Shown here: piece after piece, positions 36,290 to 48,300 of the stretch | Layout of the letters: each line of letters begins with the position of its first letter | Position numbering within the stretch: position 1 is the stretch's first letter | Assembly: GCA_029718625.1 (NCBI GenBank) | Contig: CM056377.1 | Coordinates: 99,440,998-99,504,997, forward strand | Source: Synaphobranchus kaupii | Lineage: Eukaryota; Chordata; Actinopteri; Anguilliformes; Synaphobranchidae | Reading direction: 5' to 3' | DNA length: 64,000 nucleotides | Position numbers and translations under genes: made by a program | The notes under the pieces: generated by a model | The model's input: only the letters and a program-made list of their open reading frames with translations | Databases searched by the model: none | Told to the model about the DNA's origin: nothing

Positions 36290-39200
36290 GGTGATTTACA
36301 TAAAAGCCTATGTTTTTCATCGACCAGCAGTGATGGAAAACCAGGTCATTATATGAATGTGTAAGTGCCTGCTTATCACTTTATCAATCCTGACTGTACT
36401 GGCATCATGGCTTGTCCAAGCAGCTGCATGGGGCTATCAAAGTTTAGACGGTACCTAAGGTTAAAGTAAAATATAGCTGTGAAGGGAGGAATACATCCTT
36501 GCTCAAATGGCATAACTAGCTAAGTTAGGTGGTTGATGCTATGGTGTGTCACTAGAGGGTGAGCAGCAAAACTACCTCACTAAGGTTAGCTAGCTTCCAA
36601 ACTACCTAAATTGGTTTTTAACATTGAAATTTGGAAGAAAGCTTTATGAAAAACTGACTGATTTGCCAGGTATCAATAGCTTGCTAACATAAATAGCTTG
36701 CTACAGAGACTGCAAATGTTCCATTATGGCATATGCTGACTCACCCAACTGACAGCTTCAAAAATCAGCAGCAGTGATGTTCCATAGGAAACAATGGCTG
36801 AATACTGAATGATACTACTGTACTGCCAGATTAATTTGACAACTAGAAACCAATGTATGCTAAAAGTATTAATAATGACATTATATACCTATGCACCACC
36901 ATACTGTAATTATGACACTTGAAATAGTTTCACTGCAGTCCCACAGTTCCAGGCCTACATTCAATAATAATCTCTCAGTAAAGATTTCTCTTCACATTCC
37001 TTAGCGTCTCAAATGACCAAGAGGGCAAGACGCATCTTTTTTTTGTAATGTTCCTTCCTGGTGTCCACAAATCCTTCCATCTGCTGTGCTCTGTTTCATG
37101 CTGGCTCAGGTGATCGTGTGCCTTCACACATTTGCATTGACATCAGACATGCTTTGTGAAAACAGCAGCAGAATTTGACTTCAGTGATGTGCAGTTTCAA
37201 CACATCCTGTCTGTCATGTTGATTACAAGATTATGGGCTGCTACATGTTTTATACGCATGCACACACAAACACATTAAAAAGTGCATGTTTATATATAGA
37301 AATATATACGTCTCCGTGAAACCGCTAGTCCATGCCCTACATTGGATCTGTTGCATCTCAGACCAATCCACGGACATCACCGTTGAGGAGAATGCGCTTT
37401 CTTCCACAGTTGCCCCTAGCTAATGATGTCTTTCCCTCAGACTAACATGCCGACATCAATATTTAATGACTCGAATGATTTATGTGATTTGAATGGGGAA
37501 GGATGAACGGGGAACATTATAAGGTATATTGTGTTTGGTAAATATTTTTTGTAGATATATTTACAGTAATGTTAAATTTTATTTTCCTCATCCATCCAAG
37601 TAGAGTACCGGTACTGAAAAAATGTATAATGCAGCACAGCAGTGTCAGTTTAAAAGATAATATTTGCTTCCATAATACCAGTGCACTAAAATACTGTGGC
37701 ATGGAAGCCAATGAGTCCTCCAACCACCGTTATTGCTTGGGTCGACCCTGTTTGTGGTCGGATGTCGTCACCACCTCAGATGTCCAATAATGTAATCAGT
37801 ACAGCAAACGCCAGCTTCCTTGTCATTTAACCCAGGGGACCAGTCAAATATTGACATGCAGCAGCAGCTTTGCAATTGCAGTGTATCGCCATGCACTCTG
37901 GGAGATGTCTGTACCAACCACCTTCCCGTTATGGGTGGATGGGTCTATGCTGTTTTCTGCAATTAAAAAAACAGCTGTTTAGCAAACGCAGTGTCCGTCA
38001 GTTTGTAGGGTACAGTGAGGTTTCCTGTCAGTGTGCCATTGATTCACAGGCTACTTTTAGGTAAAACAGCTCTGAAAAAGAGCAGCTATTACTGTCTAAA
38101 TGTCTGGTAAATGTGTGCTGTTATGAATGTGTCGTAGAATGTGTCCTTTGCCTGGTTTTGAGGTACAGTGCAATGCAATCAGTCATTTATGACTAAGGAA
38201 AATGTAGACCCGGTTCCATAAGGTATAGGAATAGGCTGTTGAGGGAGAATTGTGCTATCAAAATGAAAAAAACATAAATAAATTAAAAAGAAAACGTTGA
38301 ATAACATGTACCTAATGTCCTAATGAGATCCTACGTTTTTTTAATGAAACCACTGGTCTTGATTTTTTTACTTGAACTCATTTTTATTGTTTTCACTATT
38401 CATTAAGCAGAGAACAGACTTAAGGCACTCAACCATTGATTTCCATCTCTTCACCATTCATATGAAAAGCCCAATTGGAAAATCTCACAATCCAGCATGT
38501 TATGCAAGCGGAAGAAAATGCCATGAACCAAGGAGAGATTCAACTTAAACAAATAGTAATCAGCTGGCAAAGATATCATTCCTGCTTCGTCAATAATAAT
38601 CACCTTTTTACACACATTTTCATTTTCGAGTATAACCTCAACACTACATCACTGATGTTGGTCAACATCAAGGTACGATGCACTGGATAATCACCCCCGT
38701 ATAATAAAGAACCTTCAGTAGTAGACTGCAGTGGCATCAATATGTCATTGTATTGCGCTGAAGCTGAAATCATGGGTAAATCCAAGAATTGAACCAAAGT
38801 CTGCAATTACTGACTCTCGTAATTCAAGGTATTGCCTTCAGAGAACAGGCTAATCTTTGACTTTATGTTTACCCTATATATTGTCAAGTTAGCAAGACAT
38901 AAGAAAATGACAAAGGGAATGAGGGAATTGGAACCTGTAGAATTTTTTTATTCAGTTTTATACCCTGACGCCTACTTTTGTAGCGATTCTGAAGCAGTCA
39001 CTCACCACTTTCCATTGCCACCTTTAGACTTACCCCCTCAAACTGCATCTGGGATCACCCAACTCAGAAATATGGCCTCTTCTGCCTGCATATTTCTATT
39101 TTGTTTCACTGGACAGAAGTATTTCAGTCAGCTACATGCTGCAGGATACACTGACCACACTTGTTCATTGTGTATTGTAATCTCAAAACCACCGAAAGTC

Positions 39201-39985
39201 ACCCTACATACAGGCACCTGTGAAATAAATAATGGAGTGAGGCTAACATACGTGCGACGGAATCTCAGTGGAGCTCCATATCTGAGCGTCTTCCCCAGGC
39301 AGAGGGGGCAGGAGGGTGGCAGAAGCTCAGGCAGCTTGAGAACAATCTCTGCTTTGCATGCTTGCTTTGTGTGGATTTGTGTTCCCAGTCCAGCTGCACG
39401 CACTGGGGAGCCTGCATGTATGTAAATAGCTGGTTTTAATTGCAAATGGGGCGCTTCCAGAAATGACTAAGGGGACGCGATATATCGTGAGGACAAAATT
39501 TATCATGAGCGCTGCAAGGGAAGCCATTCCTTCACAGTGTTCGACATAAAATATTCATATTTTCAAGAAAGCTCTCATTACCCACTGTGGGATCCAGTGG
39601 TCTTCTGCCCACTGTGGGATCCAGTGGTCTTCTGCTGTTGATTTGACTCATCTGTCATTCTACTGAAGGGAAAATGTACGCTCTGCTTGTATGCAACTTG
39701 TTGACAATTTACACAACACAAGTTATGGATATTAACAATTTATTTTGGGACATATTTTTCAACATCCAGCAAGACTTTTATTGCACTCTGGACTGAAACT
39801 GAACAACTGGCAAGAGCTACGAGCACTCCACCTGCACAGCCATAACGGTCACATACCTCAGGATCACTGCCCACCAACAATCCACTTCTTTAAGAAAAAA
39901 AATAACAAGACCAGAGATTTGCCATCCATTCCACATACTACCTGGAGAATTGAACAAGCACTAGTCAAAACATCACGCTCAACCT
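36290..39985. other. non-coding stretch without recognised element
   Basis: It contains a 197-codon frame at 38832-39425 (no ATG start in frame at that position, no domain) that looks like chance. A short tandem duplication is listed separately. Confidence 0.45.
39581..39634. repeat. 27-bp tandem duplication
   Basis: Two exact adjacent copies of a unit beginning CCCACTGTGGGATCCAGTGG. The unit itself contains the palindrome CCCACTGTGGG. Confidence 0.9.
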
Positions 39986-40200
39986 GGGCGGCAGTGTCGT
40001 TTCACGTTTAGAGAACTGGGCTTGGAACTCAAAGGTTGCGGGTTCAATTCCCACGTGGGGTGCTGCCATTGCACCCTTGAGCAAGGTCGTTTTTGAAGCC
40101 TGAATTGCTTCAGTAAAACATTTGTTACAATGAGATTGTATGTAAAAATGCAATCCATGTAAGTCACTCAGGATAAAAGCATCTGCAAAATGTAATTTAT
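39986..40200 (+). repeat. tRNA-derived SINE with L2-like 3' tail
   Basis: The head GGGCGGCAGTGTCGTTTCAC and the B-box GGTTCAATTCC (40041-40051) mark a tRNA-derived RNA polymerase III promoter. The A-box is degenerate. The body has the conserved CCTTGAGCAAGG and GAATTGCTTCAG. The tail AGGATAAAAGCATCTGCAAA closely matches the 3' end of the L2 LINE at 54.5 kb, which probably supplied the retrotransposition machinery. This is the fish V-SINE/HE1-like arrangement. Confidence 0.85.
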
Positions 40201-40889
40201 CCAACTGATGGCTTCACCTGGAGAACCCCTGACACAACTGTAAGGTCCAGAACAGCAACACTCCAACCAACAGCAGCAAGGGATGGGGTGGACGGGGGTG
40301 TTTTGTCATAATAGGTGATGGAGTCCAACATTTGAGAGAGGGAACTAGGGACTCCTGTGAATCAGTCCGCTGCACTTGTTAGATTGGGAGATGAAGGTGA
40401 CAGGCAGGCAGAAACTATTTACACAAAAAGCAAGGAATTGAAAAATTTCTTTAATTTCTCTTTACCTATATTTTCTACACTCTTTTATGACTGGCATGCC
40501 ATGTATGCAATTTAGTTTCTGCCATTTTTAAATTTAGTATTAGCTTGATAATTTATCATAATCAACCATTAATCATATTATTATCAAATAATACTAATTC
40601 ATCAATTAAATGCTGCTTTTGTGTCAGTAATAAGTGAGAACACTTTAGAGCTAATGTAGGACAAAAACTGAAAGCATGTTGGTCCATGACAACCGGAGAT
40701 GTGCACCTCTGCACAGCTGTGGAGAGTGAACACATCTGCTAACATGATTCAAATATGGCCCAATTGTTCATTATTCCTTTTCAGTTAAGTTTTTCACTAA
40801 TCACATTCCACTGTACTACATAGAGGAGATCAACTCCATAGAGGAGATCAACTTTGGGGGACCAAAATGTTTTCTGATTTCTTCTTATA
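40201..40889. other. non-coding stretch
   Basis: Only a small direct repeat (CATAGAGGAGATCAACT twice, about 40820-40853) is visible. Confidence 0.45.
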
Positions 40890-41136
40890 CAGTTGAAGTC
40901 TAAAGTTTACATACACTTAGGTTGAAGTCATTAAAACTAATTTTTAACCACTCCACAGATTTCATGTTCGCAAACTATAGTGTTGGCAAGTCAATTAGGA
41001 CATCTACTTGGTGCATGACACAAGTAATTTTTCCAACAATTGTTTACAGACAGATCATTTCACTTTTAATTCACTATATCACAATTCCAGTGGGTCAGAA
41101 GTTTACATACACTAAGTTGACTGTGCCTTTAAACTT
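40890..41136 (+). mobile_element. solo left inverted repeat of a Sleeping Beauty-type Tc1 element
   Basis: It begins with CAGTTGAAGTCTAAAGTTTA after a TA and follows the known salmonid Tc1/Sleeping Beauty left IR closely over about 245 bp, including the half-direct-repeat structure. The outer transposase-binding repeat is at 40890-40918. The inner one, with CAGTGGGTCAGAAGTTTACA, is at about 41087-41117. The sequence after CTGTGCCTTTAAAC diverges and no right end was found, so this is a truncated or recombined copy. Confidence 0.92.
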
Positions 41137-41197
41137 TTAATAATTGGTCGCATATCCTTTGCATGCCATGACTTCCTGATGTCTGTGACCCTAACAA

Positions 41198-41291
41198 CAT
41201 TAAAAGACTCGACATCTTATTTTCTGGTACTCTTACAAGTGATATGTATGCATGAATGGATCTCTATGGGAATTGAGGGGTGGGACTAGAT
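41198..41291. repeat. ~95-110-bp segment shared with 43.17-43.28 kb
   Basis: AAGACTCGACATCTTATTTT, then GGTACTCT, ACAAG, and AATGGATCTCTATGGGAATT followed by GGGGTGGGACTA, recur in the same order and orientation at about 43166-43276. The two copies sit in different Tc1-family contexts. Confidence 0.85.
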
Positions 41292-41469
41292 TTAGCTATA
41301 AATTACACTGGAACAGTATGGAAACACATGATTGGTAAAATGGCTATAAGTCATCAAGGGTCTGACGTATCAAACAAGCCTTAAATTATCACTCTGCTGC
41401 CAGAAAAACAGTAGATATGGATGGATAACTTGAAAGGTTTCTTCTTATGAACAAAATGTAACAAGCAAT

Positions 41470-42816
41470 TTTTCCATTTATATTTAACTTTTTAAAGTTA
41501 TTCAGAGTGTTTAGGAACTTTCAAGCAGTAATCCATGACTTCCTGTTTCACTGGGGTATAAATATGAGGGGACAGAGGCCATATTCACTTATTTATACAT
41601 CAACATGGGAAAGATAAGAGAACACACAAATCAAATGAAGAAAATGTGTTGAGCTTCATAAGTCAGGGAATGGCTATAAAAAAATAGCTACTCACTTGAA
41701 AATATATCTACCGTTAGGGCAATACTTAAAAAGTTCAAAGCAACTGGAACTGTTACAAACTTGCCTGGAAGAGGACCCAAGTTTATTTTGCCCCCAGGCA
41801 CAGTGAGGAAGATGGTAAGAGGCAAAAAAATCCCCAAGGATCACTGTTGGAGAATTACAGAGGAAAGTAGCATCTTGAGGTCATCAAGTCTCCAAAACTA
41901 CCATTAGACATCACCTCCATGCCAACAAATTATTTGGAAGGCATGCCAGAAAAAAGCATTTCCTGTCATTTCACCACAAACATAAGCACCTGGAGTTTGC
42001 TAAACGCTACTGGAACTTTGACTGGAACCGTGTTCTATGGTCAGATTAAATGAAAATGGAGCTTTTCGGCAACCAACACTCAAGGTGGGTTTGGCGTAAA
42101 AAAAAGGATGGCTACACCGAAAATAACCTGATCCTCACTGTTAAGTATGGTGGAGGTTCCATGATGTTGTGGGGCTGTTTTTCCTCCAAAGGCCCTGGAA
42201 ACCTTGTCAGGGTACATGGCATCATGAACTCCATGAAATACCAGGAAATATTTTATCTGAATCTGGCTGCCTCTGCCAGGAAACTAAAACTGGGTCGTCG
42301 TTGGATCTTCCAGCAGGACAATGATCCAAAACATACTTCCAAATCAACACAAAAATGGTTAACTGAACACAAAATCAAGCTTCTGCCATGGCCATCTCAG
42401 TCCCCTGACCTAAACCCCATTGAAACCTGTGGGCTGAGCTGAAGAGGAGAGTGCACTAGAGAGGACCTAGGACTATGGATGATCTGGATTCTGTAAAGAG
42501 GAACAGTCTCAGATTCCTTGTTCTGTATTCTCCAACCTTATTAGATGTTACGGGAGAAGACTCACTGCTGTTTTATTGGCAAAGGGAGGATGTACAAAGT
42601 ATTAAATGCAGGGGTTTCAATAATTGTGGCACACTGTGGTTTTGTTTTTATTTCTTGATGAGGGATTTTTTTTCTCAGAATAAATTTACTTCAATTAAAG
42701 GTTGGATATTTCTAATTTTTTCAGTGCGAAATTAAGCCAATTCACCAAATGGTGAATTTTTTTTATAACCCTTTTTACTCATCTTTACCAGGGGTGCCAA
42801 TAATTGTGGAGGGTAA
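41470..42816 (+). mobile_element. Tc1/mariner element, same family as the 10.8-kb copy, left end missing
   Basis: It aligns with the 10.8-kb element from CATTTATATTT onwards, including ATGGGAAAGATAAGAGAACA near 41607. The right end is TGCCAATAATTGTGGAGGG next to a (TA)n tract. The plus-strand transposase C-terminal half is fairly well kept: YGGGSMMLWGCFSSKGPG, the catalytic block QQDNDPKHTSK and WPSQSPDLNPIE (DD34E type) at 42050-42442. A stop replaces the residue after LWSD at 42048, and the frame breaks after NPIETC. The left terminal repeat is absent, the sequence there being replaced near 41470. Confidence 0.88.
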
Positions 42817-42818
42817 TA

Positions 42819-42821
<3 letters not shown>

Positions 42822-42863
<42 letters not shown>
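42822..42863. repeat. (TA)n microsatellite
   Basis: About 20 TA units between the right end of one Tc1 element and the left end of another, a place where TA-targeting elements readily insert. Confidence 0.9.
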
Positions 42864-42868
<5 letters not shown>

Positions 42869-43360
42869 GCAGTCATGTGAAAAAGTAAGTACACCGTCAA
42901 ACGGTAGTCAGTTTTTGGACACAAGTTTATTTCATTTTAATTTCAACCATATTGATTATTTAAGGTAAACTAATTCAACAAATGATGCTAAAAAAAGTAG
43001 ACTTTGGAATCACTTAAGCAATTGAAATCAACATAAATGCAAATTCCTCATGAGGAAAAAGTAAGTACACCCCTTCCTTTACTATCAAATATATTCATTA
43101 AAACTGATGTCTGGTGCAAAAACAGGTGTAAATGATTGTCCAATTATTAGGTAATAATTTGGAAGTTCGGAAGACTCTTGATATCTTATTTTCAGGTACT
43201 CTAACAAGCGATACTATAACCTCTCTGCATTTGAATGGATCTCTATGGGAATTTGGGGGTGGGACTAACTGGGAACAACCAACATCTTTTGCCACACTCT
43301 GTGTTAGATTTCCCTCTTGAAGGAGTTTTATAATCCTTTCCATCGTTTCAACTGACAATC
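42864..43360 (-). mobile_element. third Tc1-like family: IR/DR end plus transposase N-terminus, internally deleted
   Basis: A terminal repeat GTGAAAAAGTAAGTACACC (from 42879) recurs inside as GAGGAAAAAGTAAGTACACC at 43052-43071, an IR/DR arrangement about 180 bp apart. On the minus strand from 43358 the frame reads MSVETMERIIKLLQEGNLTQ then SVAKDVGCSQ, the paired-like helix-turn-helix of Tc1 transposases. After that, similarity stops near 43265 where the shared ~110-bp segment begins. Most of the transposase is therefore lost. Confidence 0.75.
43166..43276. repeat. second copy of the segment shared with 41.2 kb
   Basis: The segment (AAGACTC...GATATCTTATTTTC, AATGGATCTCTATGGGAATT) occupies the space between the inner direct repeat and the HTH-coding part of the third Tc1 family. 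Confidence 0.85.
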
Positions 43361-44464
43361 CTAGGGACTAAATTGACAATCCTAGACTAATACAAGCAGG
43401 CATTGGAGGCATGTACATATAATCTGTTTTCTGAGAATTGGTCAGAAATCTCGAAAAATAAATTTTACTTTCTTTGAAGGTTCATATCACCATGTGGGGT
43501 AGGTGGTTGGTGAAGACAAATTGTGCCAAGTGAAAGGGCTAATTTTCCCTACATTCTGATATCAGACTCAACCTCTAGCCATGATTCCTTCTGGTTCAAA
43601 ATAAATGTCAAACATAGGCGTATTTTGACACTCGCAAATATAGTCTAGGGCAGTGAAATTGACAAACGACATTGGTATACACGTTTTATATACTAGAAGT
43701 AAGTTACAACTGACAATGTATACTAATAATTATGATGAAGATATAACACTGGAAAAGTTGGGAGCATTCTGTTTTTTTGAGAACCTCTCAAAGCTTGCTC
43801 TAATATTGTTAAAATCTTGCTCTGAAAGTTTGTACTGTCAACCTGTTTCCCTTGTCAGATTGTGATCTTCGCTGATGATGTGGTGTCGGTACCCAACATT
43901 TTTCTTTTCTTCAAGGCCAGGAAAATGATCTTGCAGGACCTTTTCGGCTTCATGAAGTCATTGTGAAAATTCACCCCAGGTCAAAAGTCTTTCATTATTT
44001 TTAGCCTAAAATGGGTCGAGTTTTTCTAATGTGTTTTTTTTTGCACTTTGAGCACCACAAACAATCGCCCAGTTGAGGTTCATTGTATTGATGTGAGCGG
44101 CAGCGTCAAATCACACAGAAACTATCTGGATGGATAGATAACACTCCGGGTAAGTGGGGGAAATAGGTTCTAATGTGTTTTAGGGTGAACTGCCCCTTTA
44201 ATGATGACACTAAATGCACTAAAGCTGTCAGGTTGGGAACCAATGGGTTTACACATATTTTCCCTTGCTTTATATTGTGGTGCTTATGGAAATATTTTTT
44301 ACTGGTAGCTTAATGCCTAAAACAAGCCCACTTACCCGCGATTTCAGGGACAACGTGCATCTATTCCGAAAGAGAAAATCTTCTATTTTTCATATTAATC
44401 CCTATTTTATATTAATCCCTATTTCACAATGTAATATTTATATTTTATGCTTGTTTTAACGATT
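43361..44464. other. non-coding stretch with a possible TTAA-element end
   Basis: TTAGGGTGAACTGCCCCTTTAA at 44180-44202 resembles the right end of a TTAA-targeting fish element, but no matching left end was found. A small duplication (ACTGACAATCCTAG type) is at 43351-43378. Confidence 0.35.
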
Positions 44465-45352
44465 GTCCCCTAACAGAAGATCGTCCCCCCAGAGGATTGC
44501 AGGAACTATTGGCCAATACAGAGTCATAGCTTGATCCAAGATAATTGTGAATACATGTGTAACATTACATGTAGCATTGCACATCGCCTGGATGTTGATG
44601 GAGTGGGCCCCCTTTCGTTTCACATAGTATATAACGGCGTTCTCTGCTGGGGCAGAACCCCAGGAAACCCAAAGTTTGCAGTGATCTGCTGCTTTACCCA
44701 TTCTTGACTGACAGATGTGATGAGGACTTGAATGCATTCGTTGCATATAGGAGTGCATATAGGGACAGGACAGCAGCCTTTTGTCTCCAGCTCAGCTGCC
44801 AGGAGATGATAGAAGTTTGTTCAAATCTGGCGGGATGAAAGCAATTTAAAGCAGCATTCCCCTTCGCTGAGGGACAGGTATGTGGTCTTTGACCGATGGA
44901 CCCTTTTATTATTATGCATTTTTGTATATAGCCTGCACAATATTTCACATTGTAATCTTGATTATTTTTAGTCATGCTTGTGCGTGCCCCTGTGTGTAAT
45001 AAACAGGAGGGTGTACGCGCGTTGTGCACACGCCTATGTAGATGCACTTATATGCGCCGTTAAAATAACATGTAAACAACTGCGACAGTGCGACATGACT
45101 TTAGACCAGGTTTGTGGTGGTTTTAGCGCAAGCGCTTTCTGCTGGCTCAAGATAGCAATACGCCAAAAATTATCCTGGCCACCCTCATTTTAAGAACAAC
45201 CCACCCAGTTCACTTGCTATGGGCGCAAGATCACTTGGTATTTAAACGACATGAGCGCTGGGCGCAAAAATGACACCTGCGCTGGTGTGAAACTAGCAAA
45301 GACACTTGCGTTTGGGTTAGCGCTGCTTAGCGCCGGGTGTAAGATAGGGTCC
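44465..45352 (-). mobile_element. PIF/Harbinger remnant, minus orientation, one terminal repeat retained
   Basis: The right edge is the terminal repeat (inverse GGACCCTATCTTACACCCGG) and the sequence aligns through about 880 bp with the copy at 17.4-19.1 kb. On the minus strand the nuclease remnant reads WGSAPAENAVIYYVKRKG, AHSINIQAMCNATCNVTHVF and LLGDNR (44456-44758), matching the hSINvQ and LLGD motifs of DDE_Tnp_4. The similarity to the other copy ends at GGGACAAT, position about 44465. Catalytic segments beyond this are missing. Confidence 0.8.
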
Positions 45353-48300
45353 AGTAAACAGAGTTTACATTTTTTAAATTATTATTACAGAAATTATCCT
45401 AAAGGTTGTGCTACAATATTTTTCTCTGTGCTACAAAGTTTTTGACTAGAACCAGTGCTACTGGTAAAACAGTTAATTTACAGCCCTGAACATTGCTACG
45501 CGTTTCCCGTTTACTGCCAAATGAAAAAAATGACATGGTTCAAAACGTCAATTGACAGCAGCAGCAGTTTTGAACACACTTACAATCCAGCAATACAGGC
45601 TACTGTTTTTAAAGGTCAATTAAATGTAAATACTGTCAATAGAGCGTCGGGCCACAATGTGTGACTAACGCGGCCTAAATGTACACCATCATATAAGAGG
45701 TTTCCACAGTCTGGAAACCTGGAGGAGGAATAGGGCAGCACTCCCACACAAAAAAAAGTCAATCAACTCCAGCTGTTGTTTCAAAACATTCCATCAATGT
45801 TCGATCAGTGACTAAGCAGTACATAATAGATGACCTCAAACCATGGAGGGACTTCTCATGTCCTGTGGACTGTGGCATTTTAACTGCAAAAAATAAATTC
45901 TTTAAGATGAGGTGAAGATATCACTCTGTACCATTAAGTAAAAATAGACTTTGATCATACTTGCTAAGAGTATGACTGCACATAAACCTTGCCAGGAAAA
46001 TGCGCTCCACTATTATAGAGCACCAGTGTGTGTGTGTGTGTGTGTGTGTGGTGTGGGCGTGAGTTTGTAGATGAAGAACAAGCAATATAAAATTGCCTGA
46101 ATACCCTTGCTAAGCCTTAATCCAAACAAATGCCTGCTCCACTCCCCAAGTACAGGTCACTACAACAGGATATAGGCTACAACAGTTTAAAAAAAAATAA
46201 AAATAATAAATGCAGTTCAACAGAGCAGCACCAAATGAAAAAAGTATTATAATACACTGAACCCAAGGTCTTCCTGCAGGAATCACGAGGGCTCAAGTCC
46301 CGGATCCAGAGCATCCATCACACCCCACCTTTCAACACGCTGTACCATTATACATGCTCAGAAGGTAATGGGCGTGTTGCAAAAATGTCACAAAGAAGTT
46401 TTTAAGAATAAAAACCACATGTGCGTATCATTTTCCACCGCATTCTATGGAACCTTTGTTGGGGGTTTGGGGGGGGAAAAAAAGTTCAGCCAACATGAAA
46501 ATACACCACTGTCACCACACTTCAGAGGAGACTATTGAGCAAAGGAGAAGTGCGCTCCACTCAGAGGAAGTGAGATGCGCTTGCACAAACCGTGGCTGGG
46601 GCCCTGCGTGTGATGAGCACATGCGGCAGGTCTGCGGCCTGTCAGCGTGCTGAGGAACAGTCATTGCACAGGTGCAGAGAGGTGCGAGCAGGAGGCGCAC
46701 AGTACCCTCACAGCATCCTACATCCTTCACAGACAGCCACCGGGCCCAGAATAGAGCAGCCAGACACCCTGGAACACTGGAAAATGCTTTACTATGATGA
46801 ATTAGCGGCCGGCTACAAATTCAGTCTATATCCCCAGAGAGCCGTTGGCCAAGTCTGCTCTCGGGATGAGAGGACAACAACAAAACCCCATTCAAATCGT
46901 ACAATGCAAGTGGTAGACATCATGTCATCTTCAATACAAATAAAAGGCTTTAAGAGATGGCTTACTGTAATTACTTCAGCAGTCTCCAAACTTTATCTTG
47001 TTGAATATGAGGCTTAATTTATAAGTGAGAATAAAAGGGAATGCGTCTCTGCTTCTTAGAAATCTGATCAGGCCTCCATTTCAAATTATGATTAAGTAAT
47101 TACTCCAATCTTTATTCTGAAAATCTACTCTGATTTTCTACAAAAGGACATATGCCTGCGATCTTTGGACTTGTACTGATGGCCAAAAACTGGGTTATCC
47201 AAGCCAATTTCTCAGTCTACTGAAAAGGTAATCACACACCCACAATAGCTCCCCGTTGTGAAGGCTTGGGTTTGAAACATCAGTGCACCCACGCACCAAT
47301 GTCCAAGAAACCGCATCAAACTCGAGAGGAACCCCGTCAGTTTTATAACTTCAATTTGTCTTGCATAAGTACTTGAGTAGGACTGGTCCAGAAGCACAAT
47401 TATTCACACGGCTGTCTCCGCTAACTTCTCTTTAAATCTGCAAGGCTATGTTGCTGAAACCAGGAGAAAATAAGAAAGCTATTGCAGATTTATTTGGTCA
47501 ACTAAAAGCATAAACAAGGAGCCATTGTTTGATGATGGATGAGATGACTGTGCATTCATGACAGATGAGGTGGTGGTGGAGACAGCTAACAAAAACCAGA
47601 TAGCACATTTTTAAATAGCCCCGATGAGGCAGAGACACAAGTTTATCTTTCCCTGATGCTGCCTGAAACACATTGGAATGACCAAGATTAGTTAAGGCTA
47701 TCAATTGTCCTGAAACATGCCTTTTGAATATTTTTTCCTTAAAGATGCAAACATTTGAATATTTTCAAAAAGATAATATTATATTTACCTGTAATGAAAT
47801 GCCAACACTGTCGATAACTAGGCACACATTTATCAGTACGTGTGATCTTGTTGTTTAGCGGGTAATGCTTGTGCTCATCAGGGGGAGAAAAAAAACATTC
47901 ACCTGTGTCTGTTTAGATGCAGGTGCCTCTCTGCAAACTCTGCTGGATATTGCTAGTTGTGTGATATCTTAGCTCCATTTAGCAAATTCTGCAGAGTCAT
48001 GCTGAATCCTCCATGAGCTGTACGGAAGACTTTCCAAAAATTGCTTCTTAGATGTTCAGGAGAGATTATCTCCTCTGTGGTGTTCATTTTTCCTGTGCTT
48101 CTGCCTCTGCTTTATTTTCATACAAGTCAAAATTAACTAAACCAATAAAATGCAAGTTCTTCATATTATTGCACACCTTGTGTTGTTGTCATTGCATACT
48201 AGCCAGTGGTCATTGGTCGCCAGTGGTCATTTTGAAATAGCATCAATCTTTATGATAAATCAAATAAAACATATTCAAAACAACCACTACCTACAAAATC

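Noticed and set aside
38832..39425. 197-codon plus-strand frame
   Set aside because: It has no ATG at its start, no recognisable domain and no splice context; a frame of this length is plausible by chance in 128 kb of single-strand sequence.
39986..40070. tRNA gene
   Set aside because: The B-box belongs to a SINE head; the A-box is degenerate and no cloverleaf with an acceptor stem could be drawn.
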